A stretch of 64,000 nucleotides of DNA, taken from NCBI RefSeq assembly GCF_007995245.1, contig NZ_VCBA01000010.1, forward strand, positions 1-64,000. The letters run 5' to 3'. The notes beneath the pieces are model-generated. The model had not been told where the DNA came from. It saw only the letters and a list, made by a program, of their open reading frames with translations, and searched no databases. This stretch comes from Tateyamaria sp. syn59. Lineage in GTDB: Bacteria; Pseudomonadota; Alphaproteobacteria; Rhodobacterales; Rhodobacteraceae. Position numbers and translations under genes: made by a program. Positions 1 to 8,796 of the stretch are shown here, piece by piece; positions within the stretch are counted from its first letter, which is position 1, and every line of letters begins with the position of its first letter.

Positions 1-977
1 TGTTCAACATCGAGGTCCAAGGTGAAGTTGCCCAGGTTCGTGCGCTCGAACGCAGTCCGGTCGCCATCTGCCGAGATCGTGACCTCGTTCGCGGCATCTT
101 CGGCCAGGTGGACCATTTGCGTGTCGTAGCCTTCGCCCCCGTCCACGGTGTCCGATCCATCGCCATTGCGCCAGACCGCGCGGTCATTGCCTGCGCCGAG
201 GTCGATGACATCGTCGCCGGTGTTGCCCGCAACGACATCGTTGCCCTCACCACCGAGAATTGTGTCGTCTCCCTCGCCGCCAGTGATGGTGTCGCGACCG
301 GCGCCGCCTTCCAAGGTGTCGTTCCCAGCACGGCCATTCAGCCGGTCATTGCCGTCGCGGCCGCGCAGGCGGTTGTCCTGCGCATCACCGACGATGTCGT
401 CGTCGAAGTTGGAGCCGGACACGTTTTCAATGTTGAGCAGCACGTCGCCTTGCGCGTCACCGCCTTCCTGAACCGCGCGTTCCATATCTACATCGACCGC
501 AGCCGACCCCGAAAAGTCCACCGCTTCGATGCCTGCTCCACCGTCAATAGTGTCGGCACCTGTGCCTCCTCGAAAGACAATATCCCCGCTGTCGCCAATG
601 AAATTATCGTCGAAGTTCGAACCGTCGATCAACTCGATGCCAGCAAAGCTGTCACTATCGGCATCACCCGCACCGGCGCCCGGTGCATTCATGTTCAATG
701 TAATGGCTGCTAAGGAAGTGCCGTATGTGACGATGTCAAAGCCTTCGCCGCCGATGTGGACATCGGCGCCGTCGCCGCCCAGGAAGCGGTCATCGCCGAT
801 GCCGCCAAACATAACGTCGTTGTTTGCGCCGCCCACGAGCACATCGTCTCCGCTCCCGCCATCGAGTGTGTCGTTGCCGTTTTGGCCGAAAAAAGTGTCA
901 ATGCCATCGCCACCCGTTAGGAAGTCCTGATCGTTGCCGGCTCTCACGCTGTCGTTGCCCTCACCGCCACGGATTGT
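1..977 (-). pseudogene. RTX calcium-binding repeat protein, 5'-truncated, continues past left edge
   Basis: The minus strand is open for about 325 codons and reads as glycine- and aspartate-rich nonapeptide repeats of the hemolysin type (units such as GGEGNDSVR, GGDGIDTF, GGSGDDVL, GGAGRDTI). Such repeats form a calcium-binding beta-roll in proteins exported by type I secretion. Two repeat blocks flank a non-repeat stretch of about 100 residues. The frame begins directly after a TAG stop (complement of 978-980) with no start codon or ribosome site, and it enters the repeats at once, so the N-terminal part is missing. The C-terminus lies outside the window. The junction with a likewise truncated aminotransferase gene suggests a deletion. 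I call it a truncated gene rather than a complete small RTX protein, with the caveat that a GTG or ATG inside the repeats could in principle be used. Confidence 0.8.
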
Positions 978-988
978 CTAGCCCCATG
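976..988. other. Junction of two 5'-truncated, divergent genes
   Basis: RTX repeat coding sequence (minus strand) ends at 977 and class III aminotransferase homology (plus strand) begins at about 983-986, so fewer than ten bases separate them. Both genes lack their 5' ends here, and there is no room for promoters. One deletion spanning two divergent 5' ends and the intergenic region between them would explain the arrangement. No insertion-sequence ends were recognised at the joint. Confidence 0.6.
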
Positions 989-2092
989 TTGCTGGGCCAC
1001 GGTCACCCCGAAGTTATGGAGGCCGTGCTGGAACAACTCCCCAAGGGCATGACGTTTTTTGCAAACAATGCAAAAGGTGTCGAACTGGCTGAAGCGATCG
1101 TCGAAGCCGTGCCCTGTTGCGAAAAGGTGCGGTTCGTCGCGTCGGGCGGCGATGCTGACATGTACGTCATTCGCCTCGCGCGCGCATATACGGGCAAAGA
1201 CAAAATCCTGAAATTTGAGGGCGGTTATCACGGCATGAGTGCCGAGGCACAGATGAGCCTTGCGCCTGACAAGCGCGTCAATTTCCCCCAAGCCGTGCCA
1301 GACAGCGCAGGTATCCCACAAGGCGTTGCCGATCAGATGCTGATCGCGCCTTTCAACGATCTTGCGGCGGTTGAGGTTTTGTTGAGCGAACATGACGACA
1401 TTGCGGCCATCATTGCAGAACCGCTGCAACGGATTATCACCGCAGCACACGGGTTCCTGCAGGGTCTGCGCGATCTGTGTGACAAGCATAGCATTTTGCT
1501 GATCTTTGACGAGATCGTCACGGGCTTCAGGCTGGCCTATGGCGGGGCGCAGGAACAGTACGGGATTACACCAGACATATGTACACTGGGCAAGATCATT
1601 GGTGGTGGGTTCCCGCTGGCTGCTCTCGGGGCCAGTGCCGAGATCATGCAGCACTTCGATGAATCCATCGTTGGGCGCGACAAATGGCTGATGCAACTTG
1701 GCACGCTATCGGGCAATCCGATTGCGGCAGCGGCCGGTCTCAAGACGATAGAGGTATTGAAACGTGAAGGCAGTTACGACCGTCTCCGCGATATCGGCCG
1801 CCGGTTACAGCACGTGCAAAGCAGTGCCCTCGACGCAGCAGGGGTTCCGCATCAAATCTGCGGGGACGAGACCCTGTTTGACATCTTCTTCACGGCCGGC
1901 CAATGCCGTGACTACCGCACCGCCAAACATGATGATCCGGCGCAAAATGTGATCTACAATGCAACGCTGCGCCGGCACGGGATTTTCAAGTCACCGGGCA
2001 AGCTTTACCCGTCACTTGCGATTACTGCGGAGGATCTGGAAAAGACGAAATTCGCAGTTGAACAGGCGGTCTCGTTTATTTCTCTGACCTAA
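983..2092 (+). pseudogene. Class III aminotransferase (glutamate-1-semialdehyde aminomutase-like), N-terminus missing
   Basis: Homology starts abruptly at a PMLLGHGHPEV segment, which in the HemL-like class III aminotransferases lies well inside the protein, so I estimate 60-100 residues are lost. The PLP-lysine region is kept (TLGKIIGGGFP), as are the DEIVTGFR segment and the C-terminal domain down to a normal stop. The phosphate-binding segment, usually SGTEAT in this family, reads SGGDAD here, which fits relaxed selection. The open frame extends upstream to 824, but those residues are antisense of the RTX repeats and not aminotransferase-like. An ATG at 986 has no convincing ribosome site. 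Family-level identity is firm; the substrate is unknown, and since true HemL is essential this is probably a paralogue. Confidence 0.8.
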
Positions 2093-2249
2093 GAACTATG
2101 TACTTCCCAAAGATCAAAACATCTGTCGACTTGCTCAGCTGTGCCGAGGCACGGGTTCGGCATAGGCTACTGCCGCCTAAAGCACCAACAACTGACCAAA
2201 ATGGCGAGCGACAGCGCAGCTCGCTAGGTGTCGATATGGTCTGTAATAC
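2093..2249. other. Short non-coding gap
   Basis: No gene or clear structure was seen between the aminotransferase remnant and the GNAT fragment. It may hold degraded downstream sequence of the latter. Confidence 0.4.
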
Positions 2250-2387
2250 TCAGTTCGTGAGCATAGACAGAGGTGTTCGTCCAAGAACGGGCTTCCAATG
2301 TGCATCAACCGCGTTAACCAACGCCGTGATTTGACCGGCATCCTGTTCTGACGCGTGCCGTAGTTTGAAAGTCGATTTTCTGATGCT
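2250..2387 (-). pseudogene. GNAT acetyltransferase N-terminal fragment
   Basis: One minus-strand frame reads about 45 codons resembling the start of a GNAT domain: FKLRHASEQDAGQITALVNA, followed by a WKPVLGRTPLSML segment and then a TGA. In GNAT proteins of this type the homology would continue for another 100 residues, so only the beginning is present. No start codon sits in frame at the expected place. It lies just downstream of the intact GNAT gene at 2413-2898, on the same strand. The assignment rests on a short match and is tentative. Confidence 0.4.
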
Positions 2388-2412
2388 GCCATGAGTGGTT
2401 TGATGCCGACCC

Positions 2413-2898
2413 CTACAAACCCTTGATCTGCATCGAGACCACTTTGCCCGTGTCATATGTCCGCGTCCCAAGGGGGACAAAACCTGATTTCTCATGAAAT
2501 GCCAGGGATTTCTCATTCGGCGGATCCACGTCCATCTCTGCGCACATGACCAGACACCCTTGGGCGCGGGCAGCCTCAGCAACGGCTTCATAGAGTTTCA
2601 CGCCGAGGCCCTGTCGTTGACCTGCGGCTCCGATTACGATGCGGTCGATGTAGACGAAATTGTTCAGACGTGCGGCAAACCAGTTGAAATTATCATTCTC
2701 GTATCCCGCGCCTATCTGCATGGCGAGGACAAAGCCGATCACCTCGGCGTCTTTCTCTGCGACGATGCAGGGGTTGCTGAGGCCAAGAAGATGCTTGAAC
2801 CGGCTGGTATCCATGGGCGAGGTCACATCGACAACCGCATCATTCAGCGCGCAGATCGCTTCTGCATCGTGTTCAGTTGCATCTTGGAACGTGATCAT
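2413..2898 (-). CDS. GNAT-family N-acetyltransferase
   Basis: This complete 161-residue protein has GNAT features: the N-terminal ITFQDATEHDAEAICALND strand-helix, a central FVYIDRIVIGAAGQRQGLGVKLYEA segment (residues about 80-105) that contains the acetyl-CoA pyrophosphate loop with Q-x-x-G-x-G/A, and a C-terminal N-x-x-S-x-x-F-x-x-x-x-G-F motif (NEKSLAFHEKSGF). It should transfer an acetyl group from acetyl-CoA to an amine; the acceptor is not predictable. An AGG six bases upstream supports the ATG at 2898. It is divergent from the broken LysR gene at 3009. It is one of only two intact genes in this decayed stretch. Confidence 0.85.
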   Translation of the reverse strand: MITFQDATEHDAEAICALNDAVVDVTSPMDTSRFKHLLGLSNPCIVAEKDAEVIGFVLAMQIGAGYENDNFNWFAARLNNFVYIDRIVIGAAGQRQGLGVKLYEAVAEAARAQGCLVMCAEMDVDPPNEKSLAFHEKSGFVPLGTRTYDTGKVVSMQIKGL

Positions 2899-3008
2899 TG
2901 CACCTGGACCCCTTCATTGATCATTATGTCTGGCTCTTAAACCGCATTTTGAAAGTGCGATAAAATGTATATTTTGACTTCGCAGCGTCAGAAAATGTAA
3001 AAGCGGTT

Positions 3009-3977
3009 ATGAGGCTAACTTACAAACAAGTTCAGTATCTTAGGGAGGTTGCACGCCAAGACAGTATCGCGGCTGCGTGCAAGGTTTTGGCGATTTCGCA
3101 GTCTTCTGTTCTAGCCGCGATTGACGTCGCAGAAGAAGTAACCGGCACACAGTTATTCACAAGGCGCAAGGGTCACGGGATTGCCCTCACACCCGCAGGC
3201 CGGGTGTTTTTGATCTCTGCCAACCGCTTTCTGGCTTCAGGCGAAGAGCTCACGCGATCCTTGGAGCAATTCTCGGGTACGGCTGGCACCTCGCTCCGGA
3301 TCGGGTGTTTTCTGCCGTTTGGTGCATTGCTGATCCCACCAGTATTGCGCCGCTTCCGCGACAGCTATGGCGACTGCGAGATCACCCTTTTGGAGGGGGA
3401 CTAAACCCAGCTTCGCGCATGGTTGTCCGCAGGCGAAGTGGATCTGGTCGTTACTTATGACATCGGTCAGGAGTTCGGGAGCAACACGATCCCGATCTGC
3501 AAGTTTCCGACCCACGCCTTGGTCCATCGCGACAGCGCGCTTGCCAAGCTAAACGTGGTGTCTTTGAAGTCTCTGGTTGACCATCCGCTGATCCTGCTCG
3601 ACCTGCCGGAAACGCGGGTCTACCTTTTGGGCCTATTCGATAACGTTTCCCGCCGTCCCAGGATTGGGTTGCGGACCCATTTCTATGAGACGGTCCGATC
3701 GGCAGTCTCAAATGGGCTTGGCGTATCGATCCTAAATATCCGGCCAACGCCTGAGACCATTCCTGACAACCCCAACCTTCTGCGTCTGCCGCTGAAGGAG
3801 AAGTTGCGCCAGCCGACCTTGTTCGCGGCTGACCCTTACGGTGCTCAAAAGCCTGCAGCGGTGACCGCCTTTATTAAAGAGTTGCACAGCTATTTCGTTG
3901 AGCTTGGACCGAGCGTGTTTGCCGTGACGCAAGACACGGATACGGATGACCTCCTGTACCCTGTGCCCAAGCTATAG
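3009..3977 (+). pseudogene. LysR-family regulator interrupted by one in-frame TAA
   Basis: The first 131 codons give a LysR winged-helix domain (LTYKQVQYLREVARQDSIAAACKVL, then SQSSVLAAI) and the start of the effector domain. A TAA at 3402-3404 then interrupts the frame. The same frame continues to 3977 with the rest of a normal effector domain, giving 323 codons in all, which is usual for the family. The context LLEGD-stop-TQLRAWL suggests a glutamine codon (CAA) changed to TAA. The final stop is shared as a CTATAG hexamer with the convergent deacetylase gene. A downstream ATG at 3423 could at most express the effector half without the DNA-binding domain. Confidence 0.85.
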
Positions 3978-5084
3978 AACTCCGTTCGCACGCAACTCCT
4001 CGCCGAGCCGCGTGACAACAGAGGCATGGAAGGCGTCGGCGTATTCATCCGGTTGCTGGCCTGTGATACGCGCTTTCAAGGGGTCTTCGGCGGGGATGTC
4101 TGAGCCGGACATTTCTTCCAGCATCGCGTGACCGCAGAACGGAACATAAAGCTCGGAATACCCGCCCTCATGCGCGGCGACCAAACGACCGTCAGTGATG
4201 TCCATCACCATCCGTGTCATCAGGCGATAGGTTTCGGGTGAGCACATCATGCGTGACAGCGGGTCAAAGCCCGAGGCGTCAAAACCGCAAGCGATGACAA
4301 CCAGATCAGCATCGAAGTCGCGCAGTTTCGGGAGTACAAGCCGCTCCATCACGTCGAGGTAGGCTTTGTGCCCGCAGCCTGGCGGCAATGGGATGTTCAT
4401 ATTGAAGCCCGCACCTCTACCTGTCCCAACGACGTCCGTGGTGCCGGTGTCATGGGGGTAGCAGCGGTCTTGATGGATCGAGATGGTCAGCACGTCATCG
4501 CGGTCGAGGAAGATCGCCTCGGTCCCGTTCCCGTGATGCACGTCCCAGTCTAAAACAGCAAACCTTTTGCCCAAGCCGTTGGCGCGGGCCGCCTCAATCG
4601 CAATGGCGATATTTGCCAGCAAGCAAAACCCGTTTGGCCATTCCGGCAGGCAATGATGCCCCGGTGGACGTGACAGGGCATAGGCATTCCGCGCTTTGCC
4701 CGTTTGCACGAACTCAATTGCTTTGGTCACCAGACCAGCCGAGAGCGCAGCAATTTCAAAAGCACCCGGGCCAAACGGCGTGCGCAGCCCAAGTTCACCG
4801 CCATCATTGTCTGACATCTCTTTGAATCGTGTCAGATAGCTTTCAGGATGAACGCGCTTTAGGTCCTCCAGCGTGGCCGCCTTAGCACCCATCAACGCAA
4901 GTTCCGCAGACAGGCCGCTCACATCCATCAGATTTTTCAAGCGGCGCTTGGTTTCCGGGGCCTCGGGCAACCCGCCGGACACGAGCGGCTGGACCAGCCC
5001 TCCAACGGGCGAAAGCAACGCGTAGTTGCCGCCAAAGTGCCAAAAGCACTTTTCATCCCAAACAAACGCGGTCTTCTCGCTCAT
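3972..5084 (-). CDS. Histone-deacetylase-like amidohydrolase (class II HDAC / acetylpolyamine amidohydrolase family)
   Basis: The 370-residue protein carries the zinc hydrolase signatures of the arginase-deacetylase fold: RPPGHH (139-144), DWDVHHGNGT (179-188) with metal-ligand Asp and His, GFDASGFDPL (267-276) with the third ligand Asp, and EGGY (306-309) with the catalytic Tyr. Bacterial members remove acetyl groups from polyamines or other small amines, or from lysine. It is intact from an ATG with an upstream AGGACACAGG to a TAG that overlaps the stop of the convergent LysR gene. It lies 15 bases downstream of the frameshifted class V aminotransferase on the same strand, so it was probably the second gene of that operon. 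The exact substrate is not readable from sequence. Confidence 0.88.
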   Translation of the reverse strand: MSEKTAFVWDEKCFWHFGGNYALLSPVGGLVQPLVSGGLPEAPETKRRLKNLMDVSGLSAELALMGAKAATLEDLKRVHPESYLTRFKEMSDNDGGELGLRTPFGPGAFEIAALSAGLVTKAIEFVQTGKARNAYALSRPPGHHCLPEWPNGFCLLANIAIAIEAARANGLGKRFAVLDWDVHHGNGTEAIFLDRDDVLTISIHQDRCYPHDTGTTDVVGTGRGAGFNMNIPLPPGCGHKAYLDVMERLVLPKLRDFDADLVVIACGFDASGFDPLSRMMCSPETYRLMTRMVMDITDGRLVAAHEGGYSELYVPFCGHAMLEEMSGSDIPAEDPLKARITGQQPDEYADAFHASVVTRLGEELRANGVL

Positions 5085-5099
5085 CCTGTGTCCTTTGAG

Positions 5100-6283
5100 T
5101 TATGGGGCGGCATGCGCGGCGAGAACCTGCGCAGCAGCTGAAAGGGCGCCAGGTCCGTGCGGAATGCTCTGCGCATGAAGTGCCGTCTCAATGGTTCCCA
5201 AGACACCCATCACCATGTGAACATTAAAGTGCCCCATATGGCCGATGCGAAAATGATCATGGATTTCACTGTCTGGGAACCCAAGTGAGTTCCCGAGTGT
5301 GACGCCCGCCTCAGCCTCGCACCAGGTTCGGATCTTGTGCGCGACACCGGGCGCGGTTTTGACCGTCGTCACACCGTTCGAGCGATACGCCGGGTCCGCG
5401 ATGTTCAGTTGCATGTGCCCCTCAGCCCCCCAAACTTCGACAGCCGCCGCGACCGCCTTCGCAATGGTCGCATGGCGCGCCCAAACCGCAGGCAAGTCTT
5501 CTTCAAACAGCATGTCGAGAGACGCGCGGAGTGCAAACATATGACGCGCGGGCGGGCTGCCGGCCCAACGGGGGTAAAAGGATTTCGACTTTGCCCGCTC
5601 AGACCAGTCCATGTAGTGGCCCGGTTGTGTGTGCGCCCGTGCAGCGTCCGCCTTTTCATTGAAGAAAACAAAGGAAAGACCCACGGGACACATCATGCCC
5701 TTTTGGCTCGCCGACACCATCACATCCACGCCAAGCGAGTCCATCTCGAACGGGTCGCAGCCGAGCGACGCAATGCAATCGACCATGAACAATGCGTCAT
5801 GCCCCGCAGCGGTTCGCAGCGCGCCGATGTCATTGCGTACAGATGACGATGTTTCCGTCTGAATTGCCAGGACAGCTTTGATGAGGCCAGTTTTGTCGGC
5901 CGATAGTTTTTTTGCAGCTTCTGCGCTTCCGCGTGATCTGCCATGCCATAGTTGAGATACTCGACCTCCAAACCGATACTTTCTGCCACCATGCCCCACC
6001 GGCTTGAGAAAAAGCCGTTTGACAGCACCAACATGCGCCCGCCGAGTTTGACGGTATTGCGAAGTGTCGCTTCCCAAGCGCCATGTCCGTTTGCCTGATA
6101 GATCGCGACGTATCCGTTCGTACCGGCGACTTTCTTGAGGTCACTTAGAAGCCCATCGGTCATCTCAAACAATTCACCATCACAGATGCTTCCGGATTGC
6201 CGATGCATTGCCGAAAGCACACGATCCGGCAGGACCGTTGGCCCGGGGATAGCCAAGATGGAGCGACCTTGGTTGAGTGACAT
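5100..6283 (-). pseudogene. Class V aminotransferase (alanine/serine-glyoxylate type), frameshifted
   Basis: Two overlapping minus-strand frames together make one PLP-dependent class V aminotransferase. The first, from ATG 6283, reads ILAIPGPTVLPDRVL and continues through YQANGHGAWEATLRNT to about HAEA. The second starts at about EAAKKLSADKTG and continues through the lysine region (VSASQKGMMCPVG) to the C-terminus at 5100. The frame changes at about 5917-5940, close to a run of seven T on the plus strand. All catalytic segments survive on either side, so the defect may be a single indel. A GGAG ten bases upstream supports the start. It is divergent from the aldehyde dehydrogenase-HpaH-HpaI remnants and precedes the deacetylase gene. 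Confidence 0.85.
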
Positions 6284-6496
6284 CTGTTGAAGGCTCCTGC
6301 TTTTTCTTCGAGCGACAGCTCGATTTGGCAGGAGATTAATCACGGAAAGAGAAGCATATAAAATAAAAGTTATACGTCGACACATACATCAGATGTCGCA
6401 CCTCAATCACATTCAGTGTATTTATCTAACAAATGAAACCATTTTATAGTCTGTGCGGAATGTGTTTTGCTTTCGTCAAATAAGGCGGAGGACACC
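6284..6496. other. Intergenic region between divergent catabolic remnants
   Basis: This AT-rich stretch contains runs such as TATAAAATAAAAG and should once have held the divergent promoters of the class V aminotransferase and the dehydrogenase-hydratase-aldolase genes. No operator could be fixed with confidence. Confidence 0.4.
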
Positions 6497-6625
6497 ATGC
6501 GCGAAGCACATAAACTGTATATCAGCGGTGCCTGAGCCAATCCTCTGACAGTCGTTGACCAAAATGTCATTTGCCCTTGGACAAACGAACCTTGTGCAGA
6601 CTCTTTGCGGCGACCAAGGGGCTGA
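6497..6625 (+). pseudogene. Aldehyde dehydrogenase N-terminal remnant
   Basis: A GGAGG five bases before the ATG at 6497 opens a reading frame that begins MREAHKLYISGA, then TGA, then ANPLTVVDQNVICPWTNEPCA. NAD-dependent aldehyde dehydrogenases commonly start with a K-x-Y-I-x-G-x-W-V-x-P segment followed by a V-I-x-P-x-T-E-E-P-C stretch, so the TGA at 6533-6535 probably replaces the TGG of that tryptophan. Only about 40 codons remain of an expected 470 or more, so a large internal deletion is also implied. The next gene begins within ten bases. The match is short but patterned. Confidence 0.6.
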
Positions 6626-6634
6626 CTCATAGCT

Positions 6635-7384
6635 TTGACGGACAACCAGATCAACGAACTTGCCGCCGCCTATGACGAGGCGTAACAAACGCGCGTACTG
6701 ACACGCGCCCCGTGTTGCATCTATCCGGAGTTTTTGATGGAGGATGCCTATCGCGTCCAGTCGGCTTGGGGCGATCTCCACCGCGCGAAAGGTGAGAAGG
6801 TCGTTAGCCATAAGACCGGACTGACCAGTCGTGCAATGCAGATGGCGGTTGGCATTGCTACGCCCGACTACGGTGTGCTGACGGACGCGATGCTCATCGA
6901 TGATGGCGGCATGATCGCATCTGACCGCTTCATCACGCCCCGTTTCGAAGTTGAACTAGGCTTCAAGCTGAACGCCCCACTTGCCAGGCCGGATGTCACC
7001 ATCTTCGATGCGCTCAATGCGACAGACTAGATGATCCCAGCAATTGAAGTGATCGATTGCCGATAATGCCGCGATTGCGGGCATCATCTGGGGTGGCAAG
7101 CCTGTGCGGCCCGACACCATCGATCTGAGAATGGTACCGGGGATCATTTACCGAATGGCAAGATCGAAGAGACCGGCGTATCGGCCGGTGTTCTTGGCCA
7201 CCCCGCAAACGGTTTAGTCTGGCTCACCCGGCAACAGGCCGAGTCGAGCGAAGGCTTGAAAGCAGGTGAATTCGTTCTGGGCGGCAGCTCTACGCGACCT
7301 GTTGCGGGGGCTCCGGGCAACACGATCCAATGCGACTTTGGTGCGCTTGGGTCAGTAACCTGCTCGATCGCCTCTGAAACTTGA
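6635..7384 (+). pseudogene. HpaH/FAH-family 2-oxo-hept-3-ene-dioate hydratase-like, multiply broken
   Basis: Pieces in order match the hydratase family of meta-cleavage pathways (HpaH, MhpD; FAH fold): TDNQINELAAAYDEA, then TAA at 6683-6685, then ILMEDAYRVQSAWGDLH-like and KVVSHKTGLTSRAMQ segments, then TAG at 7028-7030. After it the frame shifts, apparently with loss of some 20 codons, to DNAAIAGIIWGGKPVRP, and shifts again to TGVSAGVLGHPANGLVWL and FVLGGSSTRPV before a TGA at 7382-7384. In 4-hydroxyphenylacetate catabolism this enzyme hydrates the ring-cleavage product before the HpaI aldolase step, and an HpaI-like gene follows 12 bases on. The start is uncertain (TTG 6635 shown). Confidence 0.8.
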
Positions 7385-7396
7385 GAGAACCCAAAC

Positions 7397-8179
7397 ATGC
7401 CCGCGCCAAAGAACGCCTTCAAACAAGCTCTAAAACAGAAGAAGCCGCAGATCGGCTGTTGGCTGGGCTTGGCGAATGCTTACACCGCAGAGATCGCAGG
7501 AACCGCCGGATTTGACTAGCTGCTGATCGACGGGGAACATGCGCCCAATGACCTACGCTCCATCTCAGAGCAGATCGCGGTTCTGCAAGCCAGCGATAAT
7601 CACGCGGTCGTACGCCTTTCCAATGGGGATCCCTGCCTGATCAAGCAGATGCTGGATGTAGGCGCGCAAAACTTGTTGATCCCGATGGTTGAAAGCGCAG
7701 GCGAAGCCCGCGCGCTGGTCCGCGCCGTGCGCTATCCGCCAAAAGGCATACGCGGCGTTGGCTACGCACTTGGGCACGCGTCGCAATTCGCAGCAATACC
7801 CGACTATCTGACGAGCGAAGATCAGGAAATCTGCCTGCTGATCTAAGTCGAAAGCCAGGCAGGTCTTGAGGCCCTTAATGAGATTTTGGAGATCGAAGGG
7901 ATAGACGGCATATTCATTGGCCCTGCGGATTTGTCAGTCGATCTTGGCTATCCGCCGACTGCTGATGTGCCAGAGATCCAAAAGATCGTGCTGGACGCCA
8001 TCGACCGGATTGTGGCCCGCGGAAAAGCGGCAGGCATCCTCACACTGGATAGGGGCTTCATCACTGTGTGCCTCAAACACCGTGCGACGTTTGTTGCGAC
8101 CGGAATTGATGTCCTGACCTTGGCGTTCGGGCTGCGGCAACTGGCCAATACCGGAAGGGACGCCGCCAATGCCGTTTGA
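7397..8179 (+). pseudogene. HpaI/HpcH-family aldolase with two in-frame stops
   Basis: The full 260-codon length of an HpaI-type class II pyruvate aldolase is present in one frame, from ATG 7397 to TGA 8179. Recognisable segments include [61 protein letters not shown] and the C-terminal FVATGIDVLTL. Two stops interrupt it: TAG at 7517-7519, where the family has a Trp (TGG), and TAA at 7844-7846, before VESQ, where Gln (CAA) is usual. No indel was seen. HpaI cleaves 4-hydroxy-2-oxo-heptanedioate to pyruvate and succinic semialdehyde. With the preceding hydratase this was probably the terminal half of an aromatic or dicarboxylate catabolic operon. Confidence 0.88.
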
Positions 8180-8796
8180 TGCCAATCAAGTTTATCTGCG
8201 CGTAGAGGGCCGTGGGTCCAGAAGGCGCAGATCGAAAACCTCAAACTGCTGACGAGTTGACTATGACGCTCTTCAAACCGGCCCAACCAACGCCCGCGGA
8301 TTAGGCAAACTTGGACGGCACAATGCCGCCGTCGGCGCGCGTTTGGCGATACTGGGCCGCAACCCGTTGAGGCTGTCATTCGCCATGACCCGGACGTCAC
8401 CGCAATAGTCGCCTCTCGAATGTCTCTTGGTTTGTCACCAGGCTTTGGGCGCGGCCGAAGCGTCTCTCACCGCTATGAGCAATTTCCGCCTAGAACGCCG
8501 AACATCCTGGCGATCCGTATGCATTGCTCGGAAGGAATGATAAGTGGTCGATTAGTCATCAAAATTTTGTCTGATCAAAGGGAGGCAGCGAATGCCCCAG
8601 CCAGCCATTTGCCACAAACATGCTCCGAGGCGCTTGGTACGACCGCAATGCAGGACAGAGCGGTCGTTGGCACATTGCTTTCCAAAATCAGCTTTGGTCA
8701 GGCAAACCCGTTGGGGGTAGCGGAAGCGGTGCCGGGACCAGTGTCATGCTCCCAATCCAAAGCGCCAAGGTCGAATTCAGGCTTTTGTTGAATATG
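8180..8796. other. Decayed sequence without a recognisable intact gene
   Basis: An ATG at 8169 overlaps the end of the aldolase remnant and could mark a following gene, but its frame closes after about 28 codons. Short gene-like strings appear in changing frames (for example GLGKLGRHNAAVGARLAILG near 8298-8355 and VEAVIRHDPDVTAIV near 8370-8412), which suggests another pseudogene of the same operon. I could not assign a family. Nothing convincing was seen from 8500 to 8796. Confidence 0.45.

Noticed and set aside
108-930. Long plus-strand proline- and serine-rich open frames
   Set aside because: They are the antisense of RTX nonapeptide repeats on the minus strand, whose repetitive codons keep other frames open.
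1-977. CRISPR-like or tandem-repeat array
   Set aside because: The periodicity is that of glycine-aspartate coding repeats of variable sequence, without identical repeats and spacers.
2250-2591. 113-codon minus-strand open frame as a separate gene
   Set aside because: Its first two-thirds are an out-of-frame reading of the intact GNAT gene; only the last 45 codons resemble a GNAT start and are reported as a fragment.
3402-7846. Recoding or stop-codon read-through to explain the in-frame stops
   Set aside because: All three stop codons occur, frameshifts and deletions accompany them, and the intact genes of the window end normally at the same stops, so decay is the simpler explanation.
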